From Neisseria lactamica NS19 (GTDB lineage Bacteria; Pseudomonadota; Gammaproteobacteria; Burkholderiales; Neisseriaceae), in the NCBI GenBank assembly GCA_000193795.2, contig AEPI01000039.1:1-64000 (forward strand): a stretch of 64,000 nt of DNA, in the 5' to 3' direction. Positions 59,786 to 64,000 of the stretch are shown piece by piece. The position numbers and the translations under genes are program-made. Below the pieces are notes generated by a model. It saw only the letters and a program-made list of their open reading frames with translations, was not told the origin of the DNA and made no database searches. Position 1 is the stretch's first letter, and the number at the start of each line of letters is the position of its first letter.

Positions 59786-60055
59786 ATGCAAGTTTTAAAA
59801 AGGCACGCGCTGCCGGCGTGGTGCAGCGCGGCGTTTTGGCGGTGGGTTACGGTGGGGCTGCTGACGGGCATCTGGTGGGTAGTGGCGGTGTTGGCACTGC
59901 ATACCTGCGCGCCCGAGCCTGCGCTCAAAGCGGCGGAGCCGTCCAAGATGGAGGCAATGCGGCGTGCGGCAGACGAGGAGTCGGCACGGTTTGAAGGCAT
60001 ATACGAACGCATGAGTGACGAGGAGCGGATGCGGGGGGTGGTGTATGAACCGTAA
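59786..60055 (+). CDS. Small phage membrane protein
   Basis: An 89-residue protein with one membrane helix (WVTVGLLTGIWWVVAVLALHT) near residues 20-40 and a soluble charged C-terminal half (EAMRRAADEESARFEGIYER). TAAGGAAATCC lies before the ATG. The upstream 105 bases (59681-59785) are AT-rich and include TATATATTTT, a possible secondary early promoter. No family recognised; location in the early block suggests a host-modifying role, which is inference. Confidence 0.65.
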   Translation: MQVLKRHALPAWCSAAFWRWVTVGLLTGIWWVVAVLALHTCAPEPALKAAEPSKMEAMRRAADEESARFEGIYERMSDEERMRGVVYEP

Positions 60056-60158
60056 ACGACCCCCGAAACGGATACGCAAACTAGCACTGAAACGGGCAAT
60101 CGCCGAAATTAGGGCGAAATACGGCGCAAAAGCCATCCTAAAAGGAGACGGAAAGTGA
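60045..60158 (+). CDS. Small basic phage protein (37 residues)
   Basis: A short frame whose ATG overlaps the end of the preceding gene by 11 bases and whose stop overlaps the GTG start of the next (GTGA). It encodes MNRKRPPKRIRKLALKRAIA plus a short tail and is extremely basic, with nearly half Lys/Arg. Both overlaps argue that it is really translated as part of the operon. Function unknown; nucleic-acid binding is a guess. Confidence 0.55.
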   Translation: MNRKRPPKRIRKLALKRAIAEIRAKYGAKAILKGDGK

Positions 60159-60490
60159 ACCAAAAAACGCTTACCAAGCTGAAAAAATGCAAGATTTGCG
60201 GACAAAACAAGCCGGAAGCGGCGTTTGCCCGGCGTTTTGATGCGACAAAATGTGTACGCGTGCGCTCTGATGTGTGCGCCAAATGTTGGCAAAGTCAGGG
60301 CGGCAGGCACACCCCGCCCAAATCCAAACAGCCCTCTGCGCCGTTTGCCGGATACGAATCGCAAACCGGATGGCGCGGCGAATGGCCTAAAGCACCTGAA
60401 ATTTTAGATAGCAAATACTGGAAGGCGACGGATACGCGTCAAACAGATGCGGTATGGGCGCAACAGTTTTGGACGGAGCGAAGTCAATGA
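60155..60490 (+). CDS. Phage zinc-finger protein
   Basis: A 111-residue protein starting with GTG (AAAAGGAGACGGAAA before it). It has two CxxC pairs, KKCKICGQNKPE near residue 11 and RSDVCAKCWQ near 40, which can bind one zinc ion, then a flexible Pro/Ser-rich linker and WAQQFWTERS at the end. No named family recognised. Its GTG overlaps the stop of the 37-residue gene and its stop overlaps the start of the next (ATGA). Confidence 0.7.
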   Translation: MNQKTLTKLKKCKICGQNKPEAAFARRFDATKCVRVRSDVCAKCWQSQGGRHTPPKSKQPSAPFAGYESQTGWRGEWPKAPEILDSKYWKATDTRQTDAVWAQQFWTERSQ

Positions 60491-60987
60491 AGGTACGCTG
60501 CCCCACCTGCGGCGCGGTGATGAGCTTGGATGTATTAATCGCCCATGACGATGCCCGCGAAGCACTGATTGCCCTGACCGGCATTTCAGACGACCTTTTT
60601 AAGGCGGTATTGCGGTATCTGACGCTGTTTCGCCCCGCTGAAAAGGATTTAAGTTTTAACCGAGTTTCAAAGCTCATCGGTGAGATTGCGCCGATGATAC
60701 GGGAGGGAGAAATCGTGCGTAACCGCAAAACGTACCCGGCCCCGCGCGAGGCTTGGATTTGGGCGGCAACGCGATGCCTTGAGGCACGGGATGCGGGAAA
60801 ACTGACACCGCCGCTGACCAGCCACGGTTATTTGTTGGAAAACATCACGTTTTGGTCGCCTGAAAAGACAGCGGGAACGGCGGTTTTGCCCTCTCCCCAA
60901 CCCTCTCCTACGAGAGAGGTGGCAAGCACCAAATTGAGGAGCGGGTTGGGCGGTTTGATGGAGTGGTCAAATGGAGGTGAACAATAA
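60487..60987 (+). CDS. Phage zinc-ribbon protein with repeat-derived tail
   Basis: A 166-residue protein opening with a zinc ribbon half (MKVRCPTCGAVMSLDVLIAH) and then a conserved helical domain (DDAREALIALTGISDDLFKAV, AEKDLSFNRVSKLIGEIAPM). From about residue 133 the sequence changes to PSPQPSPTREVASTKLRSGL, which looks like translation of a dispersed repeat (CCCTCTCCCCAACCCTCTCC and its partial inverse downstream) rather than family sequence; the C-terminus may have been altered by a repeat insertion. It overlaps the following gene by 17 bases. Role unknown. Confidence 0.7.
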   Translation: MKVRCPTCGAVMSLDVLIAHDDAREALIALTGISDDLFKAVLRYLTLFRPAEKDLSFNRVSKLIGEIAPMIREGEIVRNRKTYPAPREAWIWAATRCLEARDAGKLTPPLTSHGYLLENITFWSPEKTAGTAVLPSPQPSPTREVASTKLRSGLGGLMEWSNGGEQ

Positions 60988-61426
60988 CTGGCTGAAAAAA
61001 GCAATCGCGCAGGGTTTTATGATGCTCGCCGCCCTGAACCTCAAAGGCCGCCCCGCTTCGGCGGATTTGACGGCAGTCGCCGAACTTTGGTTGGGCATAC
61101 TGAGCGGATGGTCGTGGCAACCGGAACAGGATGAAATCAGGATACAGGCAGCCTTTAGGGATATCGCGGCATCCTCGTCAGAGTGGCCAAACCCTGCCGA
61201 CCTTATCAAACACCTGCCGCCGCCCGAAATCAGGATGGTGCCGAGGCTGGAAAAGAAGCACCGTCCGACGGAATACGGCAAGACGCAATCGGCAGAACTG
61301 AAAAAGATGGTCGGCAGATTGAAAAACGCACCCTGCATGAACAGGGATTGGATACACGGGCCGGGGCATCGGTCGGTGGATGAGTGTTTAAAGATTTACA
61401 ACGAATGGAAAAAGGAAAAAATATGA
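60971..61426 (+). CDS. Phage protein of unknown function
   Basis: A 151-residue protein with AATGGAGGTG near the start. Recognisable only as a conserved Mu-like phage early protein: WLKKAIAQGFMMLAALNLKG at the N-terminus, AVAELWLGILSGWSWQPEQD in the middle, and SEWPNPADLIKHLPPPEIR, resembling the short helical domain of phage replication/loader-like proteins. Its stop overlaps the next start (ATGA). Confidence 0.7.
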   Translation: MEVNNNWLKKAIAQGFMMLAALNLKGRPASADLTAVAELWLGILSGWSWQPEQDEIRIQAAFRDIAASSSEWPNPADLIKHLPPPEIRMVPRLEKKHRPTEYGKTQSAELKKMVGRLKNAPCMNRDWIHGPGHRSVDECLKIYNEWKKEKI

Positions 61427-62034
61427 ACGATTTGGATATGGACCGATACCGCAGGGACGCAAAAGGCAATCTGGTGGCGGTGGAAAACATCCGCGAAATC
61501 GACCTCTTGCGCGACGAGCTGGTCAATGAGATTGTCGGCAGGGCGCAGGCGGTGCAGAATAATCTCATTGCGTTCAAACGCGGGGCGATGGACGATATCG
61601 CAGCGTTTGTACAGTTGAGTGCCGACCGCTATGACGTATCTGTCGGTGGCAAGAAAAGCAATATCAGCCTGCACAGCTTCGACGGCGCGTACCGCGTCAA
61701 CCTTGCCATGCAGGACACGCTGGTATTTGACGAGGGATTGATTGCCGCCAAAGCCCTGATTGACGAGTGCATCAACGAATGGACGGAAGGCAGCCGAACG
61801 GAATTGAAAACGCTGATTAACGCGGCTTTCCAGGTGGACAAAGAAGGCAATATCAGCACCGCCCGCGTCCTCGGCCTGCGACGCCTGCAAATCACGGATG
61901 AAAAATGGCAACGGGCGATGGATGCGCTCTCCGACAGTTTGCAGGTGCATATCAGTAAACCGTTTGTGCGGGTGTACCGGCGCGGCGAGGATGGGGAGTA
62001 TCAGTTGATGAATTTGGATGTGGCGAAGGTGTGA
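61423..62034 (+). CDS. DUF3164 phage protein
   Basis: A 203-residue DUF3164 protein, common in the early region of Mu-like phages. Family phrases are YRRDAKGNLVAVENIREIDL near residues 7-26, RDELVNEIVGRAQAVQNNLI, KSNISLHSFDGAYRVNLAMQ near 77-96, and KTLINAAFQVDKEGNISTARVLGLRRL in parts near 128-154. No activity is known. ATG 61423 overlaps the previous stop and gives the family-typical start; the longer frame from 61384 lies inside the previous gene. Confidence 0.88.
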   Translation: MNDLDMDRYRRDAKGNLVAVENIREIDLLRDELVNEIVGRAQAVQNNLIAFKRGAMDDIAAFVQLSADRYDVSVGGKKSNISLHSFDGAYRVNLAMQDTLVFDEGLIAAKALIDECINEWTEGSRTELKTLINAAFQVDKEGNISTARVLGLRRLQITDEKWQRAMDALSDSLQVHISKPFVRVYRRGEDGEYQLMNLDVAKV

Positions 62035-62234
62035 ACATGGCGACGGTAAACATCCTCATCAGCGATCAGCCGGGCGGCCTGTTTGTCAAGCTGACTTCAG
62101 ACGAACCGATGCCGCAGGATGAAGAAGACGGTGGCAGCATCGCCCAAAATGCAGGTCTTATCTGCCTAGCTGTCCTCAAGAGTGAAATTCGACAGGTAAC
62201 CGGCAAAGAGCCGGAGTTAGCCAATATCCAATAA
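62031..62234 (+). CDS. Small phage protein
   Basis: A 67-residue protein starting with GTG at 62031 (overlapping the DUF3164 stop as GTGA) or ATG 62037. The sequence NILISDQPGGLFVKLTSDEP followed by DEEDGGSIAQNAGLICLAVL and a final helix suggests a small alpha/beta domain. It has no signal peptide and no named family that I recognise. It occupies the usual slot between DUF3164 and the HU gene. Confidence 0.7.
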   Translation: MNMATVNILISDQPGGLFVKLTSDEPMPQDEEDGGSIAQNAGLICLAVLKSEIRQVTGKEPELANIQ

Positions 62235-62282
62235 ACCGCGCGGCACGGTCTGCCGCATTTAAATCTAAATAGGAGTCAAAAA

Positions 62283-62558
62283 GTGAATAAATCCGAATTA
62301 GTACAAGCTGTTGTTGCTGAAACAAACTTGAGCCAGGCTCAAACGGCAAAAGTGGTGGATGCCGTCATCGGTGCAATCAAACAGGAACTGGCTAAAGGCG
62401 GTGAGGTCGCATTGGTCGGATTCGGCACGTTTTACGTCGCCCAATCCGCCGAGCGCAAAGGCCGTAACCCGAAGACCGGCGAGCCGTTGACGATTGCCGC
62501 CACCAAAACGCCTAAATTCCGTGCCGGAAAACCTTTGAAAGAAGCGGTAAACAGATAA
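62283..62558 (+). CDS. HU-family DNA-binding protein, phage-encoded
   Basis: A 91-residue HU/IHF-fold protein starting at GTG 62283, with TAGGAGTCAAAAA before it. It has the HU pattern NKSELVQAVVAETNLSQAQT, VALVGFGTFYVAQSAERKGR near residues 43-62 and the beta-arm RNPKTGEPLTIAATKTPKFR. In Mu-like phages HU/IHF help the transposase bend DNA; a phage-encoded copy probably serves transpososome assembly. Separated from GemA by a hairpin and a regulatory region. Confidence 0.92.
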   Translation: MNKSELVQAVVAETNLSQAQTAKVVDAVIGAIKQELAKGGEVALVGFGTFYVAQSAERKGRNPKTGEPLTIAATKTPKFRAGKPLKEAVNR

Positions 62559-62576
62559 ACAAACCATTCTTTAAAA

Positions 62577-62611
62577 CAGGCCGTCTAAAATGTTTCAGGC
62601 GGCCTTTTTCT
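62577..62611 (+). terminator. Terminator after the phage HU gene
   Basis: AGGCCGTCTAAAA and its near-complement TTTCAGGCGGCCT with a short loop, followed by TTTTTC. The arms are degenerate uptake sequences (one or two mismatches each), so this was probably once a paired uptake terminator. It ends the early operon before the separately regulated gemA-mor unit. Confidence 0.75.
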
Positions 62612-62651
62612 ATCCGCTCCGTATGTTTGCCAAGTGGTTCAATTCAGGCTA

Positions 62652-62707
62652 GAATAATATTATTCATTGATTTTAATGAAAAAAGTGAAACAACGTTTCA
62701 CTTTTTT
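62652..62707 (+). promoter_or_regulatory. Three stacked palindromes in front of gemA-mor
   Basis: GAATAATATTATTC (62652-62665), TTCATT-GATTTT-AATGAA (62663-62680) and a 13-base perfect repeat around AAC (AAAAAAGTGAAAC and GTTTCACTTTTTT, 62679-62707) follow each other within 56 bases. The last can act as a terminator or as an operator. This is the expected place of the middle promoter of the gemA-mor genes. Confidence 0.65.
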
Positions 62708-62728
62708 GAGGTTCTTAGGGGGCTGGAA

Positions 62729-63205
62729 ATGGAAACCCGTACTCAGAAAAAACAGCGGTTGATACGGCTCATCCATGTAGCCAAAACCCAGTTGATGATG
62801 GACGACGGCGAATACCGCGCGCTGCTCGCCAATCTTTCATGCGGCAAGACGAGCAGTACCAAGTTATCGGTCGAGGAGCTGGAGCTTGCCGTACGGGCGA
62901 TGAAGATGCGGGGTTTTGTGGTTGCCACTAAGGCGCAGGCGACATCAAGTAAGCCTGATTTGCCGGTGCATATGCCCAACCGCATGATGGAGGCGCAGGT
63001 CAAAAAGATACGTGCGCTTTGGTTGGAGCTGCACCGTTTGGGCGCGGTGCGAAGCCCGTCTGAATTGAGCCTGGCTAGATTTGTCAAACGCATGACGGGC
63101 ATAGATTATCATGGATGGTTAGGAACTGATGACGCGATACGGGTCATCGAGCATTTGAAGAAGTGGAAAGTGAGGGTGGAAAATGGCGGACGAAAGAGTG
63201 CCTGA
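62729..63205 (+). CDS. GemA family phage regulator (gp16-like, DUF1018)
   Basis: A 158-residue GemA/gp16-type protein. It begins TRTQKKQRLIRLIHVAKTQL, has MDDGEYRALLANLSCGKTSS near residues 24-43 and LSLARFVKRMTGIDYHGWLG near 112-131, as in Mu GemA, which alters host gyrase and transcription during lytic growth. ATG 62729 is preceded by GGGGGCTGGAA; an upstream in-frame start would cross the palindromes. Overlaps the Mor gene by 23 bases. Confidence 0.88.
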   Translation: METRTQKKQRLIRLIHVAKTQLMMDDGEYRALLANLSCGKTSSTKLSVEELELAVRAMKMRGFVVATKAQATSSKPDLPVHMPNRMMEAQVKKIRALWLELHRLGAVRSPSELSLARFVKRMTGIDYHGWLGTDDAIRVIEHLKKWKVRVENGGRKSA

Positions 63206-63524
63206 GCTGGTGGCGGACTTGGAAGACCAGGCAGTCGCCTGCTTGATGTCGGTATTACTGATGGAGCGGCAGCAGGCGGTCGAAGTATCTAAAAAGCTGT
63301 CCCATCATCTGACCAGCAACTGGGGCGGGCAGTTGATTTATTTCCCGAAAAACCTTTTGGGCAGGGTATCGGAGCGGGATATGCAAATTTACAAGGAGTT
63401 TGACGGTAAGAATCATGCAGGCCTCGCCCGAAAATACGGTCTGACCGTACAGCACGTTTACCGCATCGTCAAGGAGGTTGGAATGGCAGAGCGGGCGAAA
63501 AAACAGGCAGATTTGTTTTCGTAA
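63183..63524 (+). CDS. Mor/C-family phage transcription activator
   Basis: A 113-residue Mor-family activator that in Mu turns on middle and late genes. It has the Mor layout: an N-terminal dimerisation part (DERVPELVADLEDQAVACLM), the GGQLIYFPKNLLG beta segment near residues 43-56, and a C-terminal helix-turn-helix (NHAGLARKYGLTVQHVYRIV near 80-99). It is complete, so late promoters of the lysis-head block could be activated. It lies last in the early block, followed by a terminator. Confidence 0.9.
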   Translation: MADERVPELVADLEDQAVACLMSVLLMERQQAVEVSKKLSHHLTSNWGGQLIYFPKNLLGRVSERDMQIYKEFDGKNHAGLARKYGLTVQHVYRIVKEVGMAERAKKQADLFS

Positions 63525-63544
63525 GCACACCGCATAATTAAAAC

Positions 63545-63574
63545 ATCGGTCAGGTTTAGCCCTGACCGATTTTA
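63545..63574 (+). terminator. Terminator after mor
   Basis: A perfect ten-base stem, ATCGGTCAGG and CCTGACCGAT, with a six-base loop and TTTT after, closing the early operon. Confidence 0.85.
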
Positions 63575-63743
63575 TATTGCGTTTCTCTTCGCGGACGGGG
63601 GTTTGCCTGCCCCGAAGCCGAAACGCGCTAAAAACGCAAATTTGGCGTATTTTTTATTAGCCACGATTAAAAGATTATGGATGGATAAAGATTCATGATG
63701 ATCCTGCTGCCGATATGGCAGTATGACCTCGAAAGGAATCTAT
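63575..63743. other. Probable right terminus of the prophage
   Basis: 169 bases without a gene. It holds GCGTTTC (63579) and its inverse GAAACGC (about 63621), then AAAACGCAAATTTGGCGTATTT, repeats of the A/G-C-G-A-A-type that Mu transposases bind at phage ends. The exact junction and a five-base target duplication could not be identified. Confidence 0.4.
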
Positions 63744-64000
63744 ATGTCTTTATCAACAGAAGAAAAACAACTGTATGCCGTTTTTATCCATAGCGTGTAC
63801 AATGGTGCCGTCCGTGCCGATGCGGACGATATTACGCCTGAAGTTGCCGGTATTTGTGATGAGATGCTGGCGGCGATTATCCGCTGTTCGATCGGTATGA
63901 CCGTACCCGATGCAATATTCCAAACTTTTTACGCCAAGAGCCCCGAATCGTTGGGCACAGTATTGGAATGGATTGGGGAGGCTGCCTACGCCGCCGTTAC
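63744..64000 (+). CDS. Hypothetical protein, 5' part only (runs off window)
   Basis: An open frame of at least 85 codons continuing past the window end. AAAGGAATCTAT precedes the ATG. The product begins MSLSTEEKQLYAVFIHSVYN and continues with GICDEMLAAIIRCSIGMTVP and PESLGTVLEWIGEAAYA; it is acidic-amphipathic and mainly helical. I recognise no family. It may be a phage-end cargo gene or the first host gene beyond the prophage; the composition is like ordinary neisserial DNA. Confidence 0.6.
   Translation, partial: MSLSTEEKQLYAVFIHSVYNGAVRADADDITPEVAGICDEMLAAIIRCSIGMTVPDAIFQTFYAKSPESLGTVLEWIGEAAYAAV

Larger units (their letters stand above)
46430..63700. mobile_element. Defective Mu-like (BcepMu-type) transposable prophage
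   Basis: About 17 kb of phage genes with divergent early (rightward) and late (leftward) blocks around a central repressor-operator region. This is the plan of BcepMu rather than of Mu, whose repressor is at one end. DD35E transposase, ATPase B, GemA, Mor and gp16-type regulators are all present and intact. Head genes end at the virion morphogenesis gene, and a terminator then borders rluB, so protease, capsid, tail and tail-fibre genes are absent. The terminase is frameshifted. The exact ends were not found; the boundaries given are approximate. Confidence 0.8.

Noticed and set aside
63183..63530. A 91-codon frame on the minus strand opposite mor
   Set aside because: Shadow of a recognised Mor-family gene.
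1..64000. tRNA or rRNA genes
   Set aside because: No cloverleaf with CCA-end context or rRNA signature sequence was seen on either strand.

Overview
The window is chromosomal DNA of a Neisseria species from the meningitidis/gonorrhoeae/lactamica group. The 12-base DNA uptake sequence ATGCCGTCTGAA occurs dozens of times, often as inverted pairs forming terminators behind genes. Two Correia repeat enclosed elements are present, and the core proteins (UvrC, AceE/AceF/lipoyl-bearing E3, GatCAB, ProS) are of neisserial type. No tRNA, rRNA or CRISPR array was seen.

Layout. 1-4340: uvrC, a Sel1-repeat gene and trmB. 4341-9267: an AT-rich accessory island between trmB and uvrB. It holds orphan small genes (one pseudopilin-like, one SUKH-type immunity-like, one unknown), REP-like palindromes with an intact and a truncated REP-associated tyrosine transposase, an IS5-family element inserted in the middle of a REP palindrome, and a three-gene membrane-protein cluster whose largest member is split by a 23-bp imperfect tandem duplication. 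9268-20129: uvrB, a DUF1963 gene, the carboxy-terminal protease and an EnvC-like murein hydrolase activator, creA-yqgE-ruvX, an FAH-family hydrolase and proS. 20130-27100: a long intergenic region with a tight cluster of DnaA-box matches, then the pyruvate dehydrogenase genes aceE-aceF-lpdA. 27311-46248: a DUF945 protein, a siderophore-type TonB-dependent receptor behind a probable Fur-controlled promoter, suhB, trmJ, a DUF1853 gene, an RsmB-family methyltransferase, a DUF4124 protein, an aldehyde dehydrogenase, marC, the gatC-gatA-(DUF535)-gatB cluster, a ferredoxin-reductase fusion, pdxH and rluB.

46430 to about 63700: a Mu-like transposable prophage with the BcepMu-type plan. A repressor and a pair of palindromic operators sit in the middle. 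Early genes (two gp16-type regulators, DUF3102 protein, DD35E transposase A, ATPase B, DUF3164, HU, GemA, Mor) run rightward. Lysis and head genes (lysozyme, holin candidate, Rz/Rz1, TraR-type zinc finger, DUF2730, DUF3486, terminase, portal, F-like, virion morphogenesis) run leftward. The head operon stops at a terminator beside rluB, so protease, major capsid and all tail genes are missing, and the terminase carries a one-base frameshift. The element is therefore defective for virions, while its transposition, regulatory and lysis genes read as intact. Many uptake sequences inside it suggest long residence in Neisseria. A further gene starts at 63744 and runs off the window.

The most interesting points are the IS-in-REP nesting, the duplication-split membrane gene, the DnaA-box cluster before aceE, the hairpin that buries the phage lysozyme ribosome site, the double operator, and the stacked palindromes in front of gemA-mor.
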